Of a stretch of 64,000 nucleotides of DNA, positions 51,392-61,105 are shown piece by piece. The notes below the pieces were generated by a model. That model searched no databases, was not told the origin of the DNA, and saw nothing but the letters and a program-made list of their open reading frames with translations. Origin of the DNA: a virus; the IMG/VR virus record IMGVR_UViG_3300026488_000012, positions 1 to 64,000 of that record. One strand, written 5' to 3'. Each line of letters starts with the position of its first letter. The stretch's first letter is position 1. The translations under genes were made by a program, and so were the position numbers.

Positions 51392-52828
51392 ATGGCTAAA
51401 TTCTTTAACTTAGGAAGTAACAGAAAGATAAAAGTTAAACCATTAATAAACATAGGATGTCTTATGGACATCCCAACTGGTAACTTAGTAAAAGGTAGAA
51501 AAGGAGAAACTATAGTAAACGGAGGATTAGGTACGTTCGATGGTATAGCTGGACCACCTAACAACTTTAAATCCAGAATATTAAGATATATGTTAATAAC
51601 CGCTGGTGATAGAATATCAGCAACAGTACCAGCTCCTATACATATATACGACACAGAAGACAGCTTACTGCATAACCCAGAGGGATTATTAAAAGAGTTA
51701 CAAAAAACAGAATGGTTAGGAGAAGAGAGTATAGAATCAGGACAGTTCACGCTTGTAAGTAAGTCTGAAATGTTAGCAGATGAATGGGCTAAGGAATTAT
51801 ACAGTATGGTTGATGATAAAATAAAAGACAAAAGCTCGATAGTAGAGTATTCATCATTTACAGAGAGTATAAAATCAGATAAACCATTAAAATATTTTAT
51901 CCCTTCTTTTATAGCTATAGATAGCTTAACTAAATTAGAACCGAGTAATACTGTTCAAGAGCTAGAGAAAGGTAATTTAGATAATAATACACTAGAAATG
52001 AGAAAGAACCTATATAAAAGCAAATTAGTGGGGGACCTACCAAGATTAGCTAATAAAGCCGGATTGTATATAGCAGTAACAGCACATATGGCTAAAGAGA
52101 TAAATATACCATCTGGTCCAGGTATGAATATGCCTACTAAATCTATACAGTATCTAAAGGCAGGTGATAAAGTAAAAGGGGTAACTCTAGATACTCTATA
52201 CCTAACTACTCATTTCTGGATAGCACATATGAGTAAATTATTAAAAAATAAGAATACAGGAGAACCTGAATTTCCTAATAAAGAAAATGATTTAGATACA
52301 GATTTACACTTAGTACAGTTAACGCTGTTAAGAAGTAAATCAGGACAATCCGGTATAACATTAGAAATTATAGTAAGTCAAACAGAAGGTGTATTACCAG
52401 ACTTAACGCAGTTCTATTACATTAAACAAAGGGACTTTGGTTTGGAAGGAAGTCCTAGAAGTTACTGGCTAACTTGGTTACCCGATATTAAATTACAGAG
52501 GACAACTGTTAGAAAGAAGTTACAGGAAGATGAGAAATTAAGAAGAGTAGTAGAGATAATGAGTGACTTATTACAACTATATACTTTTAAACCTGATTTA
52601 AGAGGCGTGTTATTCGACGATTTACTACAAGGTCGAGATTTTAAAGAATTACCAAAGATTATGTTAGAAAAAATGAAAGAGAAGAACATCGATTTAGATA
52701 CAGTTCTAAATACAAGAAACTGGTGGACTATTGATAATTATTCGGATAAGCTTAAACCATATTTATCCACAGTTGATTTGTTGAACTGGCTCAGCGACAA
52801 ATACGTTCCATTTTGGTATAAAAAATAA
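51392..52828 (+). CDS. RecA/UvsX-like recombinase ATPase
   Basis: A 478-residue RecA-fold ATPase. Walker A is GPPNNFKS (54-61) in GIAGPPNNFKSRI, with a Walker B-like FIAIDSLTK (D177), then GLYIAVTAHMAKE and a region like the L2-to-C-terminal part (TLLRSKSGQSGITLEIIVSQTEG). phiKZ-like phages encode a RecA-like protein of this type that supports recombination-dependent replication and repair. It fits well with the Rad50-like, RuvC-like and RNase H genes of this window. SD AAGGAG. The two following genes (52847, 53254) are in the same unit. Confidence 0.75.
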   Translation: MAKFFNLGSNRKIKVKPLINIGCLMDIPTGNLVKGRKGETIVNGGLGTFDGIAGPPNNFKSRILRYMLITAGDRISATVPAPIHIYDTEDSLLHNPEGLLKELQKTEWLGEESIESGQFTLVSKSEMLADEWAKELYSMVDDKIKDKSSIVEYSSFTESIKSDKPLKYFIPSFIAIDSLTKLEPSNTVQELEKGNLDNNTLEMRKNLYKSKLVGDLPRLANKAGLYIAVTAHMAKEINIPSGPGMNMPTKSIQYLKAGDKVKGVTLDTLYLTTHFWIAHMSKLLKNKNTGEPEFPNKENDLDTDLHLVQLTLLRSKSGQSGITLEIIVSQTEGVLPDLTQFYYIKQRDFGLEGSPRSYWLTWLPDIKLQRTTVRKKLQEDEKLRRVVEIMSDLLQLYTFKPDLRGVLFDDLLQGRDFKELPKIMLEKMKEKNIDLDTVLNTRNWWTIDNYSDKLKPYLSTVDLLNWLSDKYVPFWYKK

Positions 52829-52846
52829 TGTTAGAGGAGGTTGAAA

Positions 52847-53257
52847 ATGGATAAGAAAGAATTAGAAAAAGAGATTTACAAATTAAAAAACATTATGGAG
52901 ATAGAGAGAGAAGAGAATGAAGATGATTTATACGCTAAGATTATGAGATTTATAGATGAAATAAATTCGACAGACGATAATAAGGATAAACTAAAGACTC
53001 TTATAGATAACTTACATCCTAAAATAAGTAAGTTAAATAACTTAGCTTTTAGGACATTAGTAAACATGGCGTTTACTAAACTTCTGCTTATAGGTAAGGT
53101 ACACAATAATAAAGTTATGTCTGAATTCATTATACCTGTCTTGAATATAGAAGACCCTGAAAAAGTGTGGTTGGAAAATATGAAAGACATGGTACTTAAA
53201 TATATGCTTAACAGCGGTATTTTAATGTTAATAACTGTTCCTAAGGAGGAAAAATGA
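52847..53257 (+). CDS. Unknown helical protein after the RecA-like gene
   Basis: A 136-residue charged helical protein. The open frame extends back to a TTG at 52841, but the SD GAGGAGG is six to ten bases before the ATG at 52847, which is preferred. The second half has a short hydrophobic helix (KYMLNSGILMLITVP). The next gene overlaps its stop (ATGA). It may be an accessory recombination factor, by position only. Confidence 0.7.
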   Translation: MDKKELEKEIYKLKNIMEIEREENEDDLYAKIMRFIDEINSTDDNKDKLKTLIDNLHPKISKLNNLAFRTLVNMAFTKLLLIGKVHNNKVMSEFIIPVLNIEDPEKVWLENMKDMVLKYMLNSGILMLITVPKEEK

Positions 53258-54012
53258 GTTCAAATAACAATTACTTAGTTAGGATAAAGAAAGTAAATGA
53301 AGATAGATCTGATAATGATTTAGCCATAAGGTTCTATCCAACCAACAGTTTACCATTTATAGTAATAGAAGACAGTATGTTGGAAGAACTTGGTTTTGAA
53401 GAGTCAAATAGTATCAATACTAACTTTGGTAAAGAACTATATAAGCAATCAGAAGACGAAGATGGATACATTAACATAATTAACGTTATTTTAAATAGAT
53501 ATGGGTATAGTTTAAGATTAATTTATGATTCAGATGTAGGTAAATTATTTTTTACTTATAACCTAGACTACATACCTCTAATAAACACTGTAAGAAGATC
53601 TGAAATTATACCTAAATATATGTTAGGAGGATTGAAAGACAATAGAAGACTTAATATAGATAATCAGATACTAGACCATAGTCTAACAACATCTTCTGAT
53701 AGATATGACGATATAACATATCCTGAACCGGATACTAACAGTAGTAACTTTAAATTATATAGTCTAAACCTTAGAGGAATTATGAATCCTATTAAAACAA
53801 GAAAAAGAATATCTGACAATAGGACTGGAGAAACAAATTACTACGAAACTAACGAGATTTATTTTCTACAAATAGATAAGAAGAAAGTATTAGGCGATGA
53901 TACTTCTCCTTATATTTATTCAATACTACCTGTAAGTGGTAACAAGTTTAGTTTAAACTACATAGGCAGAGTCTCTGATATAGACTACTTGTATATACCT
54001 ATCATACTCTAG
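53254..54012 (+). CDS. Probable virion structural protein
   Basis: A 252-residue beta-rich protein with no enzymatic motif (NDLAIRFYPTNSLPFIVIED, GKLFFTYNLDYIPLINTVR, SILPVSGNKFSLNYIGRVSD). It overlaps the upstream gene by four bases, so it is co-translated with the 52847 gene. Such strand-rich, Tyr/Asn-rich small proteins in this genome are mostly structural. It ends in a palindromic terminator. Confidence 0.6.
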   Translation: MSSNNNYLVRIKKVNEDRSDNDLAIRFYPTNSLPFIVIEDSMLEELGFEESNSINTNFGKELYKQSEDEDGYINIINVILNRYGYSLRLIYDSDVGKLFFTYNLDYIPLINTVRRSEIIPKYMLGGLKDNRRLNIDNQILDHSLTTSSDRYDDITYPEPDTNSSNFKLYSLNLRGIMNPIKTRKRISDNRTGETNYYETNEIYFLQIDKKKVLGDDTSPYIYSILPVSGNKFSLNYIGRVSDIDYLYIPIIL

Positions 54013-54030
54013 AGGTTAACCTCTAGAGTA
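54005..54030 (+). terminator. Palindromic terminator
   Basis: TACTCTAGAGGTT (54005-54017) followed directly by its complement to 54030; the stop codon is in the stem. The T-run is weak. Confidence 0.6.
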
Positions 54031-54055
54031 TAATTTATTTAAACAAGGAGTAACA

Positions 54056-54739
54056 ATGGGTAAAGAACACTATAAAAATAGAAAAAAAGTAGAGGAATTT
54101 ATACTTAAACATATAAGAGAACTCACTGACAAGGATAACGAAGAACTTTATAAGCAAATGTTTAAGAAAATGAGTAACGAAGAATTCGATAAACTAATGG
54201 AGGACTTTAAAAATGAAAGAAAACTGTTACAGGTTATTATACCACCTGAAAAAGCTAAAAATTACACCATACCAAAAATAACTAAATATGGAGAGAAGTT
54301 AGGTATTAAATTCTTTCAGAGATTAGAGTATGAAATAGATGGTAAAAGAGTAATGACTCCTGAAAAATATGAAGTTCTAGATTTACCATTAAGAAGATTA
54401 AGACAAACAATTGAGAAGAAAATAAGTGTTGCGACTGATATCAGAAAAATAGATATGTTAACAGGACAGGTAACAGGCGATAGTCAAGCTTCCAAAGTAA
54501 CACTACCTGAGATACAATTGTTAATAGGTATGGGAGTTAAGGATACACTCGTAGAGTTCTTAAAATTTAGAGGAGGGGATTTAGGAGGTATGAGAGCGTT
54601 AAACAGTTCTTTGTTCCATTATGGCAAGGTCAGTATGAATGTATTAAAAGACTATGCTGAAGGTGTTATAAGTACTAAAACATTAAAAGCATATTTTAAC
54701 GCTATGCACTTTAAAGTAAATGAAAAGAACCAACTCTAA
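54056..54739 (+). CDS. Probable RNA polymerase beta C-terminal clamp fragment
   Basis: A 227-residue protein whose last 130 residues line up in order with the end of bacterial beta: LDLPLRRLRQTIEKKISVA (position of MLKLNHLVDDKMHARSTG), TGQVTGDSQASKVTLPEIQ (position of QPLGGKAQFGGQRFGEME), and IGMGVKDTLVEFLKFRGGD (position of [20 protein letters not shown]). The first 90 residues are charged and helical. The virion beta encoded at 35245 stops just before this module, so this could complete it, or belong to the non-virion enzyme. The alignment is by eye and needs a profile search. SD CAAGGAG; own terminators on both sides. Confidence 0.5.
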   Translation: MGKEHYKNRKKVEEFILKHIRELTDKDNEELYKQMFKKMSNEEFDKLMEDFKNERKLLQVIIPPEKAKNYTIPKITKYGEKLGIKFFQRLEYEIDGKRVMTPEKYEVLDLPLRRLRQTIEKKISVATDIRKIDMLTGQVTGDSQASKVTLPEIQLLIGMGVKDTLVEFLKFRGGDLGGMRALNSSLFHYGKVSMNVLKDYAEGVISTKTLKAYFNAMHFKVNEKNQL

Positions 54740-54764
54740 CGGGTGCTATAACCCGTTAGAGTTG
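54731..54764. terminator. Bidirectional terminator hairpin
   Basis: CAACTCTAACGGGT (54731-54744) pairs with ACCCGTTAGAGTTG (54751-54764), between convergent genes. Confidence 0.9.
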
Positions 54765-54768
54765 ATAT

Positions 54769-57700
54769 TTAAGTTTGTATATGTATTATAGGTATATCAT
54801 TTACCTCATCATCTGGATTAACATGTATGGTAGGTGTATCTATATTATCGGCGATAGGCATATTTGTAGTTTTATCTTGGACTATATCTTCATTAGGATC
54901 GTACCCGGAGGCATCTGGTTTATGGTTCTCTGGAATGACCTCAGTATTACCAGATTGATAAGTATCTGTTATTTCATTATTCTTAGTTATATGTAACTTC
55001 TCAGGTGGTATAGTTTTTATATCTATGTCTTTATTCGTTTGTGAAATATCCATATTAACATTACCAGGGTAGATGATGTCTGGTGTCAGATGTTTTAGAC
55101 TTCTATTGTCGTTGTAACCTATATAGAGTTCGGATACTTCATCTACTTCACCTATGATTAATCTCTTAGGTAATTCATATCCAATATTTGATAAATTATC
55201 TATTACTATATCATCGTTAGGATCATAACCAGAAGCTGAAGGACTATATCCTGCTGGTAGTATATCATCTGTTACCTGTTTCTCTATATATGTTGTTATA
55301 TTGTCATTATCAGAAACTATATTAAGAGTTTCTGGTTTAACTCTTGTAATAGTTCTATCTATACCGTCCTGTACATCTATTTTAGGACTGTCTTTTACTA
55401 TACCAGGTTTATACGGACTAGGAGGATTAATACCCTTATTTAGATATATGTTTGTAGATAGGTATTCATCTGTGGAATCTATTTTTAATTTTCTAAATTC
55501 AGTAACATCAACTTGTCTTGTAGATTCGTTTTCATTTATTGTATCTCCGTAGTTAGTTACCAAGTTAGTTTCAGGAGAAAATATCTTAGGTAATCTATAA
55601 TAACTACTATATTCTGTTACTACTGATTCAGTTAGTTCATTAAGTTGTAATAATTTAGGTATAACTGGTCTTGTTTCAGAATAGACTTTATCGGATTTTA
55701 TATGTTCACCTATCTCTTCATCAGTAATATAAATAGGTGGTTTATATAGACTCGTAATATATCCTGTAGTTAAAGGTGAATATACGTCCAAGTCGCCGTT
55801 ATCGGCTTTATAAACTGTAGAGTCTGATTTAGATAGAACTCCTGTAGTTATCTCATCACCTGTGCTTCTTATAGTAACAGGTCTTTCTAATATCTTTTTA
55901 GTATTATCAACTTCGTATTCATCTATATCGTATTTAGGTATATAAGTAGTCTTGTTGAATATAGGTTTATAAAAGTCAGGTAACCTATTTCCGAAATTAG
56001 TAAAACAGATGCCCGTATCTATCATATTTCTACCCTGTATATTCTGTAACTTTAAACGATAATTACCATAGATACTGAAAGTATACAGACTGTTTTTACT
56101 TATTACTTTATCAGATATTTTAATAAACCTATTATAAAGACGTTTATCAACTTTATCGTATAACCTTATATCTGAATCCATAACCGATGCAAAACAACTC
56201 ATACCCGTACTTGGTTTCAGAGTCTGATATTCTCCTGTTATCGTATATGGTATTTTATTGTCTAGTAATATCTGAACTGTATATCCATTTGTCTTTTTAA
56301 AAATATTGATTAATTGTGCAATCTTACTATTAAATAAATCGAAGTCGTATATGTTACGACCTATTATAGTTTCTATCAGTTTCTTAAACGTATATTTATA
56401 ATAAGGTTCTGCTATATCCATATTAGGAAAATTCACTAATTTTTCTAAATCTGATAATTTTAATCCATTTACTAAATCAACATTACCAGATATAAAAAAT
56501 GAGTTAAACAGATACATTAAGTCCATACTGTATAGTACATCGTTAACATTAGACAGGTAAAACCAGAATTTATCCATGACTTTAAAACTTATATCGAAAT
56601 ACTTATTAAATCTTTCTAAAGTTGTTATATCCTTAGGTAAGTTTTTAAAATCATTAGTTATTTCGTTTACTATATCTTTTAGACTGTTACCTGTAAACGG
56701 TAACGGTTCAAATTCGTAGTTTTTAGCCTTTTTAACATCTAGGATGTTTGTATAATATAGATTTCCTATGGTTGGATTAGTTTCTTTATTATAGTAGATA
56801 TTAAACATAAGTTTCAGAAGTAATGCAAACACTTGTCTACTATTTAAGTTGTAAACTATACCATCAGATGGATTATGGAACATTAAATAAGAACCATTTG
56901 AATCATTGTTTATTTCATATATTAGAGAATTTATAAAATAAGTGAACTTATTGACATCATCAGTTATAAGAAGTATAAGTTTATCAATCTCTAATACTTT
57001 CGATGTTTCCTGTGTAGGGATACTGAATCTGAATTTCTCGTCAGCTTCCATAGATATGGAGGTTACCTTATTATAATCATTAAGGTATCCCTGTGAATAT
57101 TCCTTTTCTAAGATATCTTCAAATGTCTCTTTACGCGCAAGACTGATACTATACTTATCGTTAGCCTTGACTCTCTCTATAAGTGTTTTCCTATCATACG
57201 AGATATATGTATTACTATTATACTCTACTGTTGTAGCTATAGGTCTCGATTTAACAACTAACGTCTTACCTATACCTAACCCAGTATCGTTAAATACTTT
57301 ATCCAGTAACATATCTAATACCTCGTTTTTACCTATATTAGTTTTAATATAAGATAAAGCACCGTATAACCAAGTTAACGTCTTCCTATCCAGTACAGTT
57401 ATATCCTCATCCATAAATTTATAACTTCTAAAGTACTGTAATATGTGAAAATCATCTGCGTTAGAAGTTAAAACATATTTAAGTTTTTCGGTAAGTATAA
57501 CAGCTGGTAATACCGAATAAAGATTAGATACTAAACCGGCTGGATATAGTTCATCTATAACATATTTATCATTATCGTATCTTTTTAAGAAATCATATAT
57601 AAAGTTTTGAACATTATGCATTACTAACTTATTATCACTATTAAATAACTCGTTATTATACCATAATATTTCTCCGTTGTTACTCTCTATTATTTTATCT

Positions 57701-58095
57701 ATAGTAAAACCACCAGCTATACAACCCTTTATATATGTTATATGTTCAGGATACTTAGAGACAAGATTATCGTAAAAATTACCAAATGTTTTAAGTTCCT
57801 TAGCTAGAATTTCATACTCATTAACTAAATCGGGGGTAAGTATCATCTCTTTTTGTATGTCTGGTACATAAACCATAACAGGTACATCCCTATCGTAGTG
57901 AATACCAGCTAAATTTAAACAATAACGATTACCATAACAATCTAAGACATTCTCTCTAAATAACTTCCATTGTACGATTCTACTAAGAGTAGCTAACGTA
58001 TCAAGTTTGATATGTATAGACTTAGATATTCGAATAGAACGTTTAATATATTCAGTCAGACTCATTTTTTCTAATTTAACAGAATTATCAATCAT
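54769..58095 (-). CDS. Large virion structural protein with C-terminal repeats
   Basis: An 1108-residue protein of unknown family. The first 700 residues are globular, mixed helix and strand, rich in Tyr/Asn/Leu, with no catalytic motif. From about 730 it becomes a long Pro/Thr/Asp-rich, probably extended region (e.g. SPLTTGYITSLYKPPIYITDEE). Near the end two copies of a repeat unit, ASGYDPNDDIV (about 953) and ASGYDPNEDIV (about 1060), each follow 'ILPAGYSP' or 'VIPENHKP'. Extended repeated tails of this kind suit a fibre, an internal head protein or a protein that docks on several partners (inference). Late-type promoter and SD TAAGGA. Confidence 0.6.
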   Translation of the reverse strand: MIDNSVKLEKMSLTEYIKRSIRISKSIHIKLDTLATLSRIVQWKLFRENVLDCYGNRYCLNLAGIHYDRDVPVMVYVPDIQKEMILTPDLVNEYEILAKELKTFGNFYDNLVSKYPEHITYIKGCIAGGFTIDKIIESNNGEILWYNNELFNSDNKLVMHNVQNFIYDFLKRYDNDKYVIDELYPAGLVSNLYSVLPAVILTEKLKYVLTSNADDFHILQYFRSYKFMDEDITVLDRKTLTWLYGALSYIKTNIGKNEVLDMLLDKVFNDTGLGIGKTLVVKSRPIATTVEYNSNTYISYDRKTLIERVKANDKYSISLARKETFEDILEKEYSQGYLNDYNKVTSISMEADEKFRFSIPTQETSKVLEIDKLILLITDDVNKFTYFINSLIYEINNDSNGSYLMFHNPSDGIVYNLNSRQVFALLLKLMFNIYYNKETNPTIGNLYYTNILDVKKAKNYEFEPLPFTGNSLKDIVNEITNDFKNLPKDITTLERFNKYFDISFKVMDKFWFYLSNVNDVLYSMDLMYLFNSFFISGNVDLVNGLKLSDLEKLVNFPNMDIAEPYYKYTFKKLIETIIGRNIYDFDLFNSKIAQLINIFKKTNGYTVQILLDNKIPYTITGEYQTLKPSTGMSCFASVMDSDIRLYDKVDKRLYNRFIKISDKVISKNSLYTFSIYGNYRLKLQNIQGRNMIDTGICFTNFGNRLPDFYKPIFNKTTYIPKYDIDEYEVDNTKKILERPVTIRSTGDEITTGVLSKSDSTVYKADNGDLDVYSPLTTGYITSLYKPPIYITDEEIGEHIKSDKVYSETRPVIPKLLQLNELTESVVTEYSSYYRLPKIFSPETNLVTNYGDTINENESTRQVDVTEFRKLKIDSTDEYLSTNIYLNKGINPPSPYKPGIVKDSPKIDVQDGIDRTITRVKPETLNIVSDNDNITTYIEKQVTDDILPAGYSPSASGYDPNDDIVIDNLSNIGYELPKRLIIGEVDEVSELYIGYNDNRSLKHLTPDIIYPGNVNMDISQTNKDIDIKTIPPEKLHITKNNEITDTYQSGNTEVIPENHKPDASGYDPNEDIVQDKTTNMPIADNIDTPTIHVNPDDEVNDIPIIHIQT

Positions 58096-58108
58096 AACTA
58101 GTCCTTAT

Positions 58109-58123
58109 ACGTTAATTTCAAGC
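58109..58123 (-). promoter_or_regulatory. Late-type (class II) promoter candidate
   Basis: Minus strand GCTTGAAATTAACGT, close to the element before the spike gene (CTTTGAATTAACGGC). Confidence 0.55.
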
Positions 58124-58175
58124 TAAACCATTACCTGATTAACCGGAATTAATTTATATAGAAAGGAGAATAAAA

Positions 58176-60713
58176 ATGGGTAAAAAATTAGTACCTGAAC
58201 ATATAGACGCTAAGAAAATATTGAGAGAACTCGATAAAAAAGAACCTATAAACGTAGACATAAGTGAGTTATATAGAATAGTATCAGATACTGAAGAAAA
58301 ACTAAATCTAAACGAAGATATATTTAATCTATTCCCTAACATAAGTTTAGCTATAGAAATTATGACAAGTAGTATAGTTTCTGCAAACACTATGATAGAT
58401 AGTGATTATAGTCTTACTCTTAAAACTAAAATACTACCTAATGAAGTTGTGAATAGCATTATGTCTTCTATTAAAGAACACGTGGATACACATTACAAGT
58501 TTAAGGATAAACTATACACTATAACAGAGGAGAGTATATTTACAAAAGGAGCATATATAGAATTGATTTTGCCTCCGGACATACTTGTAGATATACATAA
58601 GAAACTGACAAGAATGGAAAGAAAATTATCAGCTGGTGTTGAAGACGCGCTCTCATACTTCGATAATAAAGTAAGTAGTAAACTTATTGACTTTAGAAAG
58701 GCTAATAAAATAAGCACTGATTCTGAAAAAGAGTTAAAAGCATTAGGCCTTAATCCTGGATTATTAGACATTACTGAAAATTATGCATTATTAAACTCCG
58801 AGAAAGTCATTGAAGATTTTGTAAACTATAAAGATAAGAGTCTGAATAGATTATCAGAAGGATTAGAGGACTTTAAAATAATAGACCAGATGTTAACTAT
58901 AGACGAATACATAGAATTAGAAAATGAATACAGTAAAGCATTTGTTAAGAAATTAAATCCTAGTAATGTAATTCCTATAGCAGACATAGATGACCCATCT
59001 AAACACTATGGATATTTCTTAATCCTGAATTCAAATGGTAAACCTATAAACATAGACGACGAGAAGAGTTATGAAGATAAATTAAAAGAAATGTTCAGTA
59101 TAACTACGGAAAGTAGTACTAAAACTCCTGGTAGTAATATAATCAGTGAAGCTAAAAGGAATATATCTAGTAAAACTAAAAACACACCAGCTTTAAGCGG
59201 TGCTGTAAACATAATAAACAGATTATTAAGAGAGAAGATAGATAACGCTATTAAGCATAGTGTATTTAAAGATATGGTTAAATTTGATTTAGAACTAAAA
59301 GACGATATACTAATGGCTATATATGAAAAAATGAAAAGAGGAGATAAAGTTAAAATAGTGTTTGTTCCTAAGAGGTATATACAATATACAGCAGTAGACT
59401 ATAGAAGTAATGGTACAGGTAAATCAGTTATGGAGGATTTATCAGTATTAGCTAGTTTAAAAGCGATGTTGTTTCTAACAAGATTATCAGGGATGATAAA
59501 ATCGCATATAACTATCACAGAAGTTGATATAGAGTTAGACGAAGATGATCCTAACTATGAATTTACATTAAAGAAAATAATTAATCAGATAAAGAGAAGC
59601 AGACAAATGCAGCTACCTATAGGTATGCTAAAATTAGATAGTATGGTAGACTGGTTACATAATGTAGGATTTAAGTTTAATCCTAAACACCCCGGATTAG
59701 CAGATATAAAAGTAGAAATAAATGAGAAAAGATACGATCCTCCTAGCGATGATAATGGATTAGAAGAACTACTTGATAAATATATGATATTAAGATTAGG
59801 ATTAACGCCAGAGATAATTGATAACAGTTACAGTCCTGACTTTGCTACTACTATAGTAGCTAATAACTTACTACTGAATAGAAGAGTCTTAAAAAGACAG
59901 AATCAATTATCTCCACATCTAACAAACAATATAGTTAAATACGTAGAAAATGACCCTATCCTATATAACAAGATATTGTCTATACTAGAGTCTAACCTAC
60001 CTGAAATCAAAAAGAAATTAAAGAAAACTATTACAAACACTGAACTATCTAAAAAGATTTTACGTCTGAATAAGAAGTCACTGGTTAACTGGCTGTTTCA
60101 TACAGTTCTTAAAAATTTAGACTGTAGATTACCAAAACCTGAATTTAAAGACGAAGATATTCAAGGAGATATGTTCGAAGAATATGTAAGTAGGTTGGAT
60201 AAATTGTTAGATAACTTCTTAAACACAGATTTATTCACAGATGACTTAATAGGAGAGTTAGGAGAGAAAATAGAAAATCAAAAAGCAGTAATTAAAACTA
60301 TACTTCTTTATAAATGGTTAAGCGAGAATAGACCTATACCAGAACTTAACGATATGCTAAGCCTCGATGAAGATGGTAAACCTGTTTTAAAACTTAGTGA
60401 TGAGTATAAGAACTTAGTGGAAGTATTGAAAGAGAATATACTAGACCTATTAAAAGAGATGAATAAATTTAGAAAGAAAACAGATGAGAAAATAGAAAAA
60501 CTAGATGAAGAGTCGGATGAATATACAGATGAAGAAGACAACGGAGAGGAAAGTAATATAGAGGAACCGATAGGAGAAAACGAAAATAATGAAGAAGGAA
60601 ATAATGAAGAAGAAGGCGATGAAACAGGAGGAAGTGAAGAAGGTGAATCCGAAGAAGACGAGTCTGAAGAAGGTGAAAACCCTGAGGATGATTTAACAAA
60701 AGGATTATTTTAA
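58176..60713 (+). CDS. Portal protein
   Basis: An 845-residue protein close in size to phiKZ-like portals (phiKZ gp129, about 870), which form the ring at the capsid vertex through which DNA passes. Typical features are an N-terminal helical region with NISLAIEIMTSSIVSANTM; a long central alpha-beta part including VKIVFVPKRYIQYTAVDYRSNGTGKSVME (in shorter units), LAMFLTRLSGMIK-like KAMLFLTRLSGMIKSHITIT, and DPNYEFTLKKIINQIKRS; and a helical crown region. The last 75 residues are extremely acidic (EEDNGEESNIEEPIGENE and similar), unusual for a portal. SD AAAGGAG. Confidence 0.75.
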   Translation: MGKKLVPEHIDAKKILRELDKKEPINVDISELYRIVSDTEEKLNLNEDIFNLFPNISLAIEIMTSSIVSANTMIDSDYSLTLKTKILPNEVVNSIMSSIKEHVDTHYKFKDKLYTITEESIFTKGAYIELILPPDILVDIHKKLTRMERKLSAGVEDALSYFDNKVSSKLIDFRKANKISTDSEKELKALGLNPGLLDITENYALLNSEKVIEDFVNYKDKSLNRLSEGLEDFKIIDQMLTIDEYIELENEYSKAFVKKLNPSNVIPIADIDDPSKHYGYFLILNSNGKPINIDDEKSYEDKLKEMFSITTESSTKTPGSNIISEAKRNISSKTKNTPALSGAVNIINRLLREKIDNAIKHSVFKDMVKFDLELKDDILMAIYEKMKRGDKVKIVFVPKRYIQYTAVDYRSNGTGKSVMEDLSVLASLKAMLFLTRLSGMIKSHITITEVDIELDEDDPNYEFTLKKIINQIKRSRQMQLPIGMLKLDSMVDWLHNVGFKFNPKHPGLADIKVEINEKRYDPPSDDNGLEELLDKYMILRLGLTPEIIDNSYSPDFATTIVANNLLLNRRVLKRQNQLSPHLTNNIVKYVENDPILYNKILSILESNLPEIKKKLKKTITNTELSKKILRLNKKSLVNWLFHTVLKNLDCRLPKPEFKDEDIQGDMFEEYVSRLDKLLDNFLNTDLFTDDLIGELGEKIENQKAVIKTILLYKWLSENRPIPELNDMLSLDEDGKPVLKLSDEYKNLVEVLKENILDLLKEMNKFRKKTDEKIEKLDEESDEYTDEEDNGEESNIEEPIGENENNEEGNNEEEGDETGGSEEGESEEDESEEGENPEDDLTKGLF

Positions 60714-60714
60714 T

Positions 60715-60744
60715 ATATCTTACGGGTCGATGCCCGTAAGATAT
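60715..60744 (+). terminator. Terminator hairpin
   Basis: ATATCTTACGGG (60715-60726) pairs with CCCGTAAGATAT (60733-60744); T-rich sequence follows. Confidence 0.8.
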
Positions 60745-60756
60745 TTAATTTTCAAG

Positions 60757-60786
60757 TTTATATATTATTATCTTACTAAATTGCAA
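60757..60786 (+). promoter_or_regulatory. Early-type (class I) promoter of the 60843-62515 operon
   Basis: TTTATATATTATTATCTTAC then TAAATTGCAA; has both the TATATAT element and the exact TTACTAAATTGCAA core. A small hairpin (CGGGTATAGACCCG, 60796-60809) lies in the leader. Confidence 0.65.
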
Positions 60787-60842
60787 TAAAGCAGCGGGTA
60801 TAGACCCGGTAAAGAATTTAAATTTATTAAAAGGAGTAAACG

Positions 60843-61085
60843 ATGGTTAGTGCATATGTAGAACAATACACAATCGGAAAAAGAGGTTTAATGTTGATTT
60901 CTATGGATGGCGATATTATCATTTTCCATAGAGAGACTATCTCAAACTTGAAAATATACAAAACAGAAGAAGGTTTAGTATTCGAAATTAAAGATACAGT
61001 TGGAGATACATATAAGTTTGTTCTAGCTGACGGTGAACTTAACAATTCAGATGTTAAACTATTAAAAGAACTTTTAGTTCTTTAA
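60843..61085 (+). CDS. Small unknown early protein
   Basis: An 80-residue, probably all-beta protein (RGLMLISMDGDIIIFHRETISNL, then LVFEIKDTVGDTYKFVLADGE), ending in a short helix. SD AAAAGGAG. First of three genes in the operon with the Q/N-rich protein. The compact beta-barrel-like pattern suggests a small binding domain (inference); function unknown. Confidence 0.75.
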   Translation: MVSAYVEQYTIGKRGLMLISMDGDIIIFHRETISNLKIYKTEEGLVFEIKDTVGDTYKFVLADGELNNSDVKLLKELLVL

Positions 61086-61105
61086 CAAATAAAAAGGAGT
61101 AAAAA

